Part shown: piece after piece, positions 1-7,625 of the stretch
How positions within the stretch are numbered: the stretch's first letter is position 1
Layout: every line of letters starts with the position of its first letter
Source: UBA2336 sp036787955
GTDB taxonomy: Bacteria; Bacteroidota; Bacteroidia; Cytophagales; Cyclobacteriaceae
Direction: 5' to 3'
NCBI GenBank assembly: GCA_036787955.1
Contig: DAIQOI010000021.1
Span: 1 to 16,487, forward strand
DNA length: 16,487 nt
Made by a program: the position numbers and the translations under genes
The notes under the pieces: generated by a model
The model's input: the letters and a program-made list of their open reading frames with translations, nothing else
What the model was told of the DNA's origin: nothing
The model's database searches: none

Positions 1-1
1 A

Positions 2-382
2 GTTACTGCGCCTCTTTCATTGATGAGTGGTGGTGGTGCTGTCTTAAGCCGTGGATCTAATGCCGCTAAGGGGGTAGTTCAAGCAGAGAAAGCCAGCGGG
101 TCATATTTATTACAGTTCCAGAGCGGCAAATTTTATGCAGGAAAGGGCTTGCAGCCTCGAATGATGCAATCAATAAATCGTATTGAAACTACCTATGGCG
201 ACAAGCTTTTAAATAGTCAATTTTTCCCTGCATCAAGTACGAGAGAAGCTCTTATTAACGAGCATAATTTAATGATGCAGTTTGGCGGACCTAAAAGTTT
301 TAACCCTCTATCACCGACTTATAACAAAATATTTTCACCCGGTAGAAAGTTAAGAGGTTTTAGATATGGTAAAAGAAACTAA
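2..382 (+). CDS. C-terminal end of a polymorphic (Rhs-like) toxin, GIY-YIG/URI-type nuclease domain, 5' partial
   Basis: The reading frame is open to the left edge of the window, so this is the tail of a larger protein and the internal Met/Leu codons near position 20 are probably not its start. A Gly/Ala-rich linker is followed by YLLQFQSGKFYAGKG, which resembles the paired GIY...YIG strands of GIY-YIG/URI nucleases. An Arg follows six residues after the first Gly of the GKG stretch (GLQPR), then a Glu in REALINEHN and an Asn in TYNKIFSPG, matching the order Tyr, Tyr, Arg, Glu, Asn of that fold. Toxin domains of this type sit at the C-terminus of Rhs and other polymorphic toxins and act as nucleases delivered into rival cells. 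The next gene overlaps its end by 17 nt, as expected for an immunity gene. The fold assignment rests on motif reading alone; the carrier protein is outside the window. Confidence 0.6.
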   Translation, partial: VTAPLSLMSGGGAVLSRGSNAAKGVVQAEKASGSYLLQFQSGKFYAGKGLQPRMMQSINRIETTYGDKLLNSQFFPASSTREALINEHNLMMQFGGPKSFNPLSPTYNKIFSPGRKLRGFRYGKRN

Positions 383-1223
383 AGAAGGATTAAAAATTCT
401 TACAGGCGTAAATGGGCAAGAATCCCTTTTTATCAACTCTGATAGACTTTCAGACTGCATTAATTATTTACGAAGTAATGATTTGCGTTTTATAACAATT
501 AATAGTTTGCAAGGCTACAAGGCAAAAGACATTGCTTTTTTGATTGAGCTTAAAGACTTTTTAGAAGGGTTATCTATTTTAGAAACACATTATGATTTTG
601 GAGTAGTAAACGAATTACACAAGCTAAAATACCTTGGTATTCCTGATAATGGGAAGGATGTAATTGATTTAAAAAACTTTCCTGATATTGAAATGTGTGG
701 TGTTGCATTCTCTGAAAGGTTGCAAGGTTTAGAATCGTGTAGTAATTTGAAAAGTCTTACTGTTAGTAATTACAAGTCTAAAACTAAAGATTTATCCGCC
801 TTGCCATCGCTTAATAATTTAGAGCATTTAAGTTTGATAAAAACAGATATTACCACTCTGCATGGCATTGAGCGTTATAGCAATCTAAAGAAACTTGAAA
901 TATTTAGTGCTTCAAAATTGGAAGCTATAGTAGCATTGCAAGCGTTATCAAACAGCCTTGAAGAAATACAAGTGGAGCAGTGCAGGAAAATAAATGATTA
1001 TGAAGCTTTAGGGAAAGTGAAATCCCTCAAAAAAATAATACTGTCTGAATCGGGAGAAATTAAAAGTCTTGCCTTTGTAAAGGAGTTGCCCCGACTTGAA
1101 TTTATAAGCTTTTGGGGAACGAATGTTTTAGACGGGAATATTAAATACTGTGAGGGAATAAATTACGTTGGCTTTGACAATAAAAAGCACTACACTCACA
1201 AATCAGAACAGTTTAAGAAATAA
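366..1223 (+). CDS. Leucine-rich-repeat protein, probable immunity protein for the upstream toxin
   Basis: This 285-residue protein has no signal peptide or membrane segment and should be cytoplasmic. From about residue 120 it shows irregular leucine-rich repeats of about 22-25 residues, for example LKSLTVSNYKSKTKDLSALP, LEHLSLIKTDITTLHGIE, LKKLEIFSASKLEAI and LKKIILSESGEIKSL. The N-terminal third is more divergent but also Leu/Ile rich. Its ATG lies inside the end of the toxin frame (17 nt overlap), so the two are translationally linked. Polymorphic toxins usually have a cognate immunity gene directly downstream, and LRR proteins are among the known immunity types. The immunity role is inferred from position; the LRR character is seen. 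A strong terminator follows the stop codon directly. Confidence 0.65.
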   Translation: MVKETKEGLKILTGVNGQESLFINSDRLSDCINYLRSNDLRFITINSLQGYKAKDIAFLIELKDFLEGLSILETHYDFGVVNELHKLKYLGIPDNGKDVIDLKNFPDIEMCGVAFSERLQGLESCSNLKSLTVSNYKSKTKDLSALPSLNNLEHLSLIKTDITTLHGIERYSNLKKLEIFSASKLEAIVALQALSNSLEEIQVEQCRKINDYEALGKVKSLKKIILSESGEIKSLAFVKELPRLEFISFWGTNVLDGNIKYCEGINYVGFDNKKHYTHKSEQFKK

Positions 1224-1226
1224 CAC

Positions 1227-1251
1227 AAAAGCCCGGCCAGTCCGGGCTTTT
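1227..1251. terminator. Bidirectional rho-independent terminator
   Basis: AAAAGCCCGG and CCGGGCTTTT form a perfect 10-bp stem around a short loop, followed by T's on the plus strand and TTTT on the minus strand. It ends the LRR gene (stop at 1221-1223) and sits directly beyond the stop of the minus-strand regulator remnant (1252-1254), so it can serve both. Confidence 0.9.
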
Positions 1252-1494
1252 TTATTGAATAGCTTTAAGCTTGACATTATTAATCATGGCATCGAGAGCG
1301 TAGAGAATACATTGTTTGTCCTGTTCAGGAAACTTTGCAATATCATTGAGCCGCTTTATCATAGAAGGATCTTTTAAAAGATCCCTGTCCTCTGTTTCCC
1401 CCAACAGATAACCTACGGTAGTATCGAGTACATCCGCCAGTTTTTTAACCACGTCAATAGTGGGTTTTACTTCATCCGGTAAGTGGCTGGGAAT
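1252..1494 (-). pseudogene. C-terminal remnant of an XRE-family HTH regulator
   Basis: The minus-strand frame reads DEVKPTIDVVKKLADVLD, then TTVGYLLGETED, and ends with a Leu/Ile-rich helical segment. This is the typical end of Bacteroidota XRE repressors, in which a PT(I/L)..(V/L).KLA..L..(T/S)..YLLG stretch follows directly after the helix-turn-helix. The DNA-binding helices should lie upstream, but an in-frame stop occurs at 1495-1497 and no usable ATG precedes the conserved part (only a GTG inside it at 1452). The protein therefore lacks its HTH and is unlikely to bind DNA. It may be a decayed gene, or the flank of an insertion of the toxin cassette on its left. Confidence 0.65.
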
Positions 1495-1665
1495 TTAGTA
1501 CAGGTTAAAATTAGAGTTTTTACCTTTAACCAACCTAAAATCCGTATGAAAAAGACAAGATTTACCGTAACCCTACGGAGCGGTGCGGGTTATCGGTAAG
1601 TAAGGCAAATACACTTATTCGCTTAAAAGGCAACCCCTTTTTGGTAACAGGTGTTTAGTCATTAT

Positions 1666-1785
1666 ATGGAAAAGATTACCCGTTCAGCCCGTAAAGCATC
1701 CGGTAAGCCTTCGAATGAAAATATAAAGAAGGCCTACATCAGTTACCTGCTCACCCATGGCAAACAGCCGCCATCGGTATTCAAG
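1666..1785 (+). pseudogene. N-terminal remnant of a TetR-like regulator
   Basis: From the ATG at 1666 the frame reads a basic start (MEKITRSARKASGKPSNENI) and then KKAYISYLLTHGKQPPSVFKF. The second part resembles the first HTH helix region of a TetR-like regulator group in Bacteroidota, whose members read YxLTHGKxPxSVxxF. After SVFKF the similarity stops abruptly at a hairpin-forming sequence, and the frame continues as Arg-rich sequence with no family resemblance. The regulator body is missing. The match is from memory of the family pattern, so confidence is limited. Confidence 0.45.
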
Positions 1786-1800
1786 TTCCTTCTTCGCAGA

Positions 1801-1824
1801 AGAGTCTCCCGCTTCGGGGACTCT
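1801..1824. repeat. Stable palindromic hairpin
   Basis: AGAGTCTCCCG and CGGGGACTCT pair over 10 bp with one bulged T around a CTT loop. It lies exactly where the TetR-like similarity ends. It has no T-run after it, so it looks more like a REP-type palindrome than a terminator. Confidence 0.5.
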
Positions 1825-1967
1825 GCGCTTCGGATGGTAAACTTAAGGGAACCAGTGACTATATTTGTTGTAAATAAATCGGTAAGTATATATTTAGAAA
1901 GTAATAATAATCAATGTGTGCGCAAAGCTATACCAGGGCATAATTAAAACGATAGAGTACAATGCCT

Positions 1968-2140
1968 TTAGATTTCAAATATTACCCCTACTCGCTTTAC
2001 TGATTCTTTCCTGCGAAAATGAAAAAGAGCTGGCTACAAAAATTACGCAGGTAGTACCCATGCAGAGCCTGTCCGTCCGGATGATGGCGTCAGCCCGGAG
2101 GCAGGCAGGGAGAACTGTTGCCTGGCAAGGTGGAGTTTAG
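1968..2140 (+). pseudogene. Lipoprotein-like N-terminal fragment
   Basis: The frame contains a hydrophobic stretch ending in a lipobox, ILPLLALLILSC, then ENEKELATKITQVVPMQ, then low-complexity Arg/Ala-rich sequence to a stop at 2138-2140. The start resembles a lipoprotein signal, as found for example on RND periplasmic adaptors of Bacteroidota, but the part after it has no recognisable domain. There is no clean ATG just upstream of the hydrophobic stretch in this frame. It could be the leftover of an adaptor or of an unrelated lipoprotein, or chance. Confidence 0.25.
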
Positions 2141-2147
2141 CGAGTGG

Positions 2148-5100
2148 TTAGTCTTTCCTCAAAAAAGCTGCATATAACAACGGCACAAAATAAAGCGCAG
2201 TAAAGGTGGCAGCAATCAGTCCGCCAATGGTAGTGATGGCCACTGGCCGTTGCAGGTCAGCGCCCAGCCCGCTGCTGAATATCAATGGGGTAACAGCCAG
2301 TACGTTGGTACAGGTGTTCATGACAATCGCTTTCAGGCGGTCTTGCCCGGCCTGTTTGATGGCCTGCTCCAGGGGCAGGTGTTCGCGCAGCCGGTTGATG
2401 CGGTCAATTTTAAGGATGGCATCGTTGTCTAAAATACCCAGTACCACTACCAGCCCGATGCCCGACATGATGTTCAGCGTGCCACCGGTAAGCCACAGCA
2501 GCAATAAACTACCGGCAAAACCCAGCGGCAGGCTAAGCATAACCAGCACCGGCTGCCGGAAGGATTCAAATTCAGCGGTAAGTATAAAGTACACCAGTAC
2601 CAACGACACAATCAAAATAAAAGTAAGCTGTTTTAAATTCTGCCGATCTTCAAACCACTTGCCGGTATAATCGGCAATAAGCCCCACAGAGGCAGTCAGG
2701 TTGTTAAAAAAAGACCGTATTTGGTCAGGACTTTCGGCCGGCATTTCGACCGACTGATATACACCGGATGCATCGGCTGTGATGGCTTTGGGTTGTAACT
2801 GGTATTGAACGCTGATAAAATCTGCGAGCGGATAAAGAACACCACTTTCCGATCGCACCAGTGTTTCATTTAAAAGGTTGGTAAAATCATCAGCTTTTCC
2901 GGCCAGTACTATTTTTGTCAGCTGTCCGTAATCGGTCAGATTGGTGATGTCGTAACTGCTCAGTTTCATCCGGAGCACCTCGGTAAGTCTTTCAATAGAA
3001 ACATCGTATTGCTTCATCTTCAGGATGTTGGGTGTAAGAACTATTCCTGTTTCGGTTTCAAAGCCTTTTCCGGGCTGGATGTTCCATTCGGGAGGGATCC
3101 TGGCAAACAATAGATTTTTTACAGAATCAGGAATAAGTTGTGAAGCCTGTGGCATCCGCAGGCGTACTTCAAATTCGGGCTGACGGCTGATGAAGAGTTG
3201 TTCAAAGGCGTTGGGGGCATCGGCAACCGACACAGTGGCCTGCGGGTAGCGTGTGTGCAAAGTCTGGAGTATCTCTTGCAGTCCTTCTGCTCTCGATGAC
3301 CTGTTGGTGTATTTTAAATAAAGCAATGCCTGCCGGGCGGTATAGACTTCTTTATCATTAATAAACTGCCGCCCACCTGCTTCCGCTTCACTTTGCTCGG
3401 GCTTGATGGATAAACCGCTCATCAGCATTTGCAAACGGTCGCGGTTTTGTCGGGCATCAACAGGTTCGTTCCAGTCAATTTCAATCAGGGCTTCTGTGCG
3501 TTCAATTTCCGGGAAACCGGACTTTGGCAGGATTAGTAATAAAATAACGGTAACCGGAATAAGCAGAAACATCAGCAGCAGAGCGTACTTTCTTCGCTGC
3601 CATATCCACACAAAGCTGCGTGTGTACCACGAGCGCATGGCCAGAAAGAAACGGCTGTCCTGTTGTACAGGAAGGCTTTCGTTGCTGTACAATTGTTTAT
3701 AGGCAATTGGTACCAGAATAAACGTGCAGGCCAGCGATACCGATAGAATAGCAAAGACAGACAGCGCCTGGTCGTAAAACAGGGCTCCTGTTATTCCGCT
3801 CATAAAGATAAGCGGAATAAAAACGGCCAGGTTGGTCATGGCCGAACTGACAAGCGGTACCATTACTTCGGTGGTCCCCTTTACGCAGGCATCGGTAAGG
3901 TGCATGCCATGTTTACGGTTCAGGCTTATCTGGTCGACCACCACAATGGAATTGTCCACCAGCATACCCAGCCCGAGCGCCAGGCCGCTGAGTGAGATGA
4001 TGTTCAATGAGATATTGAGCAGGTAGAGAACCGAAAAGGAGAGCAGCAGGGAGGCAGGCAGCACCAGTCCCATAATTACCGGCTCGCGCCAGTTGCCCAT
4101 GAAAGCAAAGAGCACCACAAAAGCAAAGAATCCGCCCCACAGCAAGGCCTGAGTGAGGTTATCAATGCTGAGGGTAAGCAACTCAGACTGATCCTGGGTG
4201 ATGAAAAACTGAAGGTGCGGGTAGTCTTGTTGAAACTGGCGGATGACTTCATAAATTGTCGGCATCAGTTCAGTCATGCGTGCCTGTGCCTGCTTGTGCA
4301 CGGCCATCACGATGCTTTCCTTGCCGTTAAACAGATGATAGCCCGGAGGTTCGGCCGGTGTTCGCGTAATATCGGCCAGCGTGCCCAGGGGCACGGTAAG
4401 AGTTGTGTCGGGTAGCTTCACCGGCAACCGGGCAAGTTGTTCGGTGTTGTGCAATGGCGAATGAATGCGCAGAAAGTAGCGGTAATTGCCATCGCGCACC
4501 GACAATGAAACCGGCTGCAGGTTGGCTTGCCTTACAGACTGGGTGATGGCTTCCTCTGTAAGTCTCAGTGCGTGCAGCATGTTGTAACGCGGATGAATTT
4601 GAATAACCTGCTGCTGCAGGCCGTTCAGGTCAACCATACCCACGCCTTCGAGTTGTTCGAGCCGCTTTTTCAGCACAAATACGGCCAGTTCGGAAACGGC
4701 AGGCATTTGATCGGGTGATTGCGGAACCAGCTGAATACGTACCACGGGAATATCGGAAAGGCCTGCACGCATCACCAGCGGGCGCTCCAGGTTACGCGGC
4801 AGTTGGGGAATGAGCCGGTCAATTTTTTCATTTACTTCGATGTAGGCCAGCTGCATGTTGGTGCCGTGTTCGAAGCGAAGCTGCACAAGACCGGTTTCGG
4901 CAAAGGCTGTGCTTTCGGCCTGGCGCAGCCCGTTAACCGACAACATCGTTTCTCGGATGGGTTTCAGGATGTTTTGTTCGATTTCCTGTGGGGGGCTGTT
5001 GGGATAGCGCACCGAAACCGTAATGAGGGGTACATCCTGTTCGGGCAGCAGTGATACCGGCAGGCGCAGAAAGGCCAGTACACTGAGGCCGGCCAGCGTG

Positions 5101-5150
5101 ATGAGCGTTACTGAAACGGCAACCGGGCGGTTGAGCAGGTAGTGTAGCAT
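2148..5150 (-). CDS. RND efflux transporter permease subunit
   Basis: This inner-membrane pump protein of 1000 residues belongs to the AcrB/CusA (RND) superfamily. It shows the usual two-half layout: TM1 at about 10-28, a periplasmic porter domain to about 330, TM2-TM6 at about 333-482, TM7 at about 521-541, a second periplasmic part, and TM8-TM12 from about 841. The N-terminal signature LPVSLLPEQDVPLITVSVRY is clear. TM4 carries GLGMLVDNSIVVVDQ, so the two-acid AcrB relay appears here as Asp399-Asn400. TM10 reads GILDNDAILKIDRINR, with Asn909 where AcrB has its relay Lys. Drug versus metal or other substrate cannot be read from the sequence. The ATG start at 5150 places the first residues directly before TM1 as usual. 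It is divergent from the peptide genes at 5276, and no adaptor gene is adjacent. Confidence 0.93.
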   Translation of the reverse strand: MLHYLLNRPVAVSVTLITLAGLSVLAFLRLPVSLLPEQDVPLITVSVRYPNSPPQEIEQNILKPIRETMLSVNGLRQAESTAFAETGLVQLRFEHGTNMQLAYIEVNEKIDRLIPQLPRNLERPLVMRAGLSDIPVVRIQLVPQSPDQMPAVSELAVFVLKKRLEQLEGVGMVDLNGLQQQVIQIHPRYNMLHALRLTEEAITQSVRQANLQPVSLSVRDGNYRYFLRIHSPLHNTEQLARLPVKLPDTTLTVPLGTLADITRTPAEPPGYHLFNGKESIVMAVHKQAQARMTELMPTIYEVIRQFQQDYPHLQFFITQDQSELLTLSIDNLTQALLWGGFFAFVVLFAFMGNWREPVIMGLVLPASLLLSFSVLYLLNISLNIISLSGLALGLGMLVDNSIVVVDQISLNRKHGMHLTDACVKGTTEVMVPLVSSAMTNLAVFIPLIFMSGITGALFYDQALSVFAILSVSLACTFILVPIAYKQLYSNESLPVQQDSRFFLAMRSWYTRSFVWIWQRRKYALLLMFLLIPVTVILLLILPKSGFPEIERTEALIEIDWNEPVDARQNRDRLQMLMSGLSIKPEQSEAEAGGRQFINDKEVYTARQALLYLKYTNRSSRAEGLQEILQTLHTRYPQATVSVADAPNAFEQLFISRQPEFEVRLRMPQASQLIPDSVKNLLFARIPPEWNIQPGKGFETETGIVLTPNILKMKQYDVSIERLTEVLRMKLSSYDITNLTDYGQLTKIVLAGKADDFTNLLNETLVRSESGVLYPLADFISVQYQLQPKAITADASGVYQSVEMPAESPDQIRSFFNNLTASVGLIADYTGKWFEDRQNLKQLTFILIVSLVLVYFILTAEFESFRQPVLVMLSLPLGFAGSLLLLWLTGGTLNIMSGIGLVVVLGILDNDAILKIDRINRLREHLPLEQAIKQAGQDRLKAIVMNTCTNVLAVTPLIFSSGLGADLQRPVAITTIGGLIAATFTALYFVPLLYAAFLRKD

Positions 5151-5243
5151 GTTTGAAAGATAAAAAATAAATTAAACTTAACGTTAGCAAAAAACCCTGT
5201 TATAAAAATTCTTTTAAAACTTAACAAAGATGGGGGGGTATTA

Positions 5244-5251
5244 TATATTTG
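5244..5251 (+). promoter_or_regulatory. Bacteroidota-type -7 promoter element TATATTTG
   Basis: TATATTTG matches the Bacteroidota -7 consensus TAnnTTTG exactly and lies 24 bp before the ATG of the first peptide gene. Upstream is an AT-rich segment (TTAACAAAG) where a -33 box would be expected, separated by a run of seven G's (5232-5238). The 125-bp gap also has to hold the promoter for the divergent RND gene. Confidence 0.6.
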
Positions 5252-5275
5252 AAACAATAAAAAATCATTTTGTAT

Positions 5276-5467
5276 ATGAAAGCAAAAGTTAAAATTCTTT
5301 TTATTGGCCTAAGCTTATTTATGACAGTGTTTTCCGCGATAAAATTAATGGCAGACGAATCAGAACTAAAAGGGGCGTTGGTTAAAGAAAATGGCGAACT
5401 GGTATTTAAGTGTCCGCACGAACGTCAAAATTATTCCTGTAGTTGCGGATGCAATAATGTTGAATGA
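5276..5467 (+). CDS. Small secreted Cys-rich peptide 1
   Basis: This 63-residue protein starts with a basic residue cluster and a hydrophobic signal segment (KILFIGLSLFMTVFSAI), followed by a short acidic mature part. The ATG at 5276 is preferred over the TTG at 5270 because it sits directly before the signal sequence. The mature part contains GALVKENGELVF and the motif CPHE-x5-C-x-C-x-C near the end (CPHERQNYSCSCGC). The next gene encodes a paralogue with the same Cys spacing. In Bacteroidota, small secreted peptides (the NVEALA type) are often encoded next to beta-propeller lipoproteins; the NVEALA motif itself is not present here. Function unknown: signal, bacteriocin-like and structural roles are all open. 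Confidence 0.7.
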   Translation: MKAKVKILFIGLSLFMTVFSAIKLMADESELKGALVKENGELVFKCPHERQNYSCSCGCNNVE

Positions 5468-5485
5468 ATTCAATTTAATTGAACT

Positions 5486-5686
5486 ATGTCCAAAATGAGA
5501 ATTACAAAAATATTTATCGCTCTTTTTGCAATGGCAATTACCACAGTAGCTATAGCAAGATTACAGGCATTTAGTGATGAAACACGGGGTGCTTTTATTA
5601 AAGATTCCGATGGAAAATTTAAATTCTTGTGTCCTCACGAAAAGGCGCTGATTAAATGTGTTTGTGAATGTGGGGCAAATGAATGA
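5486..5686 (+). CDS. Small secreted Cys-rich peptide 2, paralogue of peptide 1
   Basis: This 66-residue protein has a signal-like N-terminus (MRITKIFIALFAMAITTVAIA; ATG at 5486, alternative ATG at 5495) and a short mature region with GAFIKDSDGKFKF and CPHEKALIKCVCEC. The motif CPHE-x5-C-x-C-x-C and the preceding GA(L/F)(V/I)K(E/D) are shared with the product of the gene 18 nt upstream, so the pair arose by tandem duplication and then diverged strongly elsewhere. It is probably cotranscribed with peptide 1 and with the propeller lipoprotein 50 nt downstream. The four Cys could form disulfides or bind a metal; neither can be shown from sequence. Confidence 0.7.
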   Translation: MSKMRITKIFIALFAMAITTVAIARLQAFSDETRGAFIKDSDGKFKFLCPHEKALIKCVCECGANE

Positions 5687-5736
5687 GATTAAATAGCAAA
5701 GACACTGCATCAGCATAGTGATACCATCTCTTAATT

Positions 5737-6909
5737 ATGAGTCCAACACAAAATTTGAAGTGCATTTTGGTATTGATTTTCTTTGCTTTTATAGCCTGTA
5801 AATCCACAGAAAAGGAAAAAGACAAGAAAGAATATTTCCCTGTAATTGATTTATGGGAACTGGTGTTGACGGATACGGTTATTGTGGATTATCCGTATGA
5901 TATTTTATTAATCGATCATTCGGTAAATCGTAAAGCGTTTTTAGGGTATGATTTTCAGAATAGGAAAATTATTGAGATAAGCGAAACCGGTCAGGTTTTA
6001 AACTTTTTCGATGGCCTTGAAGATGAGGGTCCCAATGGGTATGGAAAGGAAATGTGGGCACTTACCTACCTTCAGGATAGCTGTATGGTAGTTTTAGGTA
6101 CCACCGGTTTTTATTTCTATGATTTCAAAGGCCGATTAATTAGAAAGTTGAGGCATCCTTTTCGTGGGGGCATGTGGTATAACGCCCGAAAGAAAATTCA
6201 TCCGGTCACAATTGATAATGTTCCACATGTGTTGGCTATATTAGATGACAATACTGATTTACCCCCTGTTTCTAAAGACTATTTTAAAGAAGCTTATTCA
6301 TTCACGATTGTAAACCTGGTTTCCGAAAAGTATTATTACATAGGTCCTTTAAGCGAAACCAAAAGATACGGAAAGAACTACAACTACGTTAACCTGGAAC
6401 GATTGCTGGATGTTAATCCGGTAAGTCAACACGCATTGGTGACCTACGAATTGGAACCAGTGGTTTATGTTTTTGACATTAAAACAAAGCAAAAAATTAA
6501 CAGTGTACCTTTAAATCCTGATTTTTTTAAGGAGCCGATAGGTTTTCCCTATGGTAAAACGCCAACCATTTCGGAAACAATTACGGCTATGGCTAAAAAT
6601 AGTGTGAATTATAAAATTTTCTCGATGAATGACTTAATATTAGTTGAATATCATTCCGGAGTCGATGCAGAAAATGTTACACTGGAAGAATATAATTCAA
6701 ATTTAATAACTGAAAACAAAAAATACCTGCTGATAGCTGATACCAGCGGGAATAATTATAAAGACTTGGAGATCCCGGCATTTTGTCGTACACTTAATAT
6801 TATAATCCATACTGGTGCCATGTGGTTTTCCGCTGAGGAAAGATTAATGAATACAGAACCAGATAAGAGGACATTTTTTGTTTATAATCTAGGGCAAAAA
6901 AATAAATGA
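5737..6909 (+). CDS. Six-bladed beta-propeller lipoprotein 1 (BF3164-like)
   Basis: This 390-residue protein has a lipoprotein signal (ILVLIFFAFIAC, Cys21), so it should be anchored in the outer or inner membrane facing the periplasm or the surface. The body is a series of beta-rich repeats with aromatic/Asp ends typical of BF3164/TolB-like propellers: DILLIDHSVNRKAFLGYDFQ, RKIIEISETGQVLNFFDG, CMVVLGTTGFYFYDFKGRLI and HALVTYELEPVVYVFDIKTK. The GxGPGEY-like loop seen in propeller 2 is replaced by DEGPNGYGKE. It belongs to the peptide 1-peptide 2 operon. Such propellers probably bind a protein or peptide ligand; the neighbouring secreted peptides are candidate partners, which is inference. Confidence 0.75.
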   Translation: MSPTQNLKCILVLIFFAFIACKSTEKEKDKKEYFPVIDLWELVLTDTVIVDYPYDILLIDHSVNRKAFLGYDFQNRKIIEISETGQVLNFFDGLEDEGPNGYGKEMWALTYLQDSCMVVLGTTGFYFYDFKGRLIRKLRHPFRGGMWYNARKKIHPVTIDNVPHVLAILDDNTDLPPVSKDYFKEAYSFTIVNLVSEKYYYIGPLSETKRYGKNYNYVNLERLLDVNPVSQHALVTYELEPVVYVFDIKTKQKINSVPLNPDFFKEPIGFPYGKTPTISETITAMAKNSVNYKIFSMNDLILVEYHSGVDAENVTLEEYNSNLITENKKYLLIADTSGNNYKDLEIPAFCRTLNIIIHTGAMWFSAEERLMNTEPDKRTFFVYNLGQKNK

Positions 6910-6910
6910 T

Positions 6911-6935
6911 AAGGTTGATTCTGAGGAACGACCTT
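6911..6935 (+). terminator. Weak terminator-like hairpin after propeller 1
   Basis: AAGGTTG pairs with CGACCTT (one G-U) around an 11-nt loop and is followed by TT. It starts directly after the stop codon (6907-6909). The T-run is short, so termination may be partial. Confidence 0.4.
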
Positions 6936-7052
6936 TTGTCCTGCGCAGGTAAAAGTCAAATTAGCTGTTTCTTTTTAAGTAGGGGGAAAAATTCTACAAA
7001 CTAAATATCAGCGAGGTAAAACCTCACAGAGGAGCTCCGAATCAAATAGCTG

Positions 7053-7310
7053 GAGAAAAATTATAAGAATTTACAGCTCCTGATTTAAAGATTTTCTCCT
7101 GTTTTGTAACATTTTTCATGTGTGTGTGTGTGTAGATCCTGTCAAACAAACAAAAAATGCAGATAGTTAACTTCGGTTAATTCACTAATACCATGTAATA
7201 AAAATGATGAGATTGATTTGTAAAATTCATAACAGGTTATTTATTTCATTAGAACATTTATTCCTGCGCGCCTCACCGGTCAGTCATCTGAGAGGATAAC
7301 TGGTGAGGCG
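7053..7310 (+). promoter_or_regulatory. Repeated structured leader, copy 1
   Basis: This stretch matches the copies at 9243 and 15360 along its length: an AT-rich start, GTTTTGTAACATTTTTC followed by a (TG)7 tract, a middle section GAGATTGATTTGTAAAATT followed by ATAACAGGTTAT, and a hairpin at the end. The outer stem CCTCACCGGT/ACTGGTGAGG (7271-7280 with 7299-7308) encloses ATCT-GAGA-GGAT (7286-7297). No peptide gene follows; the leader runs within about 10 nt into the C-terminal remnant of a propeller gene. The distal CTCCGGAGGGGG part seen in copies 2 and 3 is missing, so the right end is truncated. Confidence 0.75.
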
Positions 7311-7618
7311 GCAGGCGTTATCAGTATCTTTTTGATAAGACCAAGGACCAAGTGATGGTCTTTGAACGCACCGAAGACGACACGTTCCTTCACTCCGGTA
7401 AATTGCCGCTGAATATCAGGACATCTTACCGGGAATATCTGGTTACGGTTATGGAAGCAAAGACCTTCCGGCAAAAGCTGGACTCGTTACGGGCAGATGA
7501 ATCAAAATACCGGCAATCAGCTAAAGCCTATCCGGTTTTGGCGACAATGCTAAATGAACCGGATTATGCTGATAATCCGGTGTTGCTTTTTATTAAGCCC
7601 GATATGCGACAGAAATAA
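7311..7618 (+). pseudogene. C-terminal remnant of a six-bladed beta-propeller protein
   Basis: The frame is open from about 7307 and reads YQYLFDKTKDQVMVFERT, then LPLNIRTSYREYLVTVMEA, and ends LNEPDYADNPVLLFIKPD. The stretch before the stop (a helix with LRADESKYRQSA, then NPVLLFIK) is the characteristic tail of BF3164-like propellers, where a helical insert is followed by (D/E)xNPVLxxxK. The N-terminal two thirds, the lipoprotein signal and any peptide gene are absent. The start at GTG 7352 or nearby is not meaningful. It ends 7 bp from the 3' end of the convergent TolC-like gene. An internal deletion between leader copy 1 and this tail explains the arrangement. Confidence 0.7.
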
Positions 7619-7625
7619 AGGTCTA

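Larger units (their letters stand above)
1495..2147. other. Degraded intergenic stretch with gene debris
   Basis: I see no intact gene here. It holds a short TetR-like N-terminal remnant, a stable hairpin at 1801-1824, and a lipoprotein-like N-terminal fragment near 1968-2140, each listed separately. The rest is AT-rich sequence without a convincing coding frame. The stretch ends 7 bp before the 3' end of the minus-strand RND gene, so it is convergent with it. Confidence 0.5.

Noticed and set aside
1168..1377. A 69-codon plus-strand frame running across the terminator
   Set aside because: It overlaps the end of the LRR gene, passes through the terminator and is antisense to the XRE remnant.
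2206..5054. Several plus-strand frames opposite the RND gene (for example 2206-2670, 4719-5054)
   Set aside because: They lie antisense to a complete, conserved RND protein and have no family resemblance or signals of their own.
5190..5215. Shared TTTATAACAGG between the minus strand before the RND gene and the leaders
   Set aside because: Only 11 bp match in an AT-rich setting and the rest of the leader is absent, so chance cannot be excluded.
7281..7300. CTGAGA in the leader as part of a TPP riboswitch
   Set aside because: The other conserved TPP elements are not there, the hairpin is too compact, and the copies at 9243 and 15360 do not keep the TPP core.
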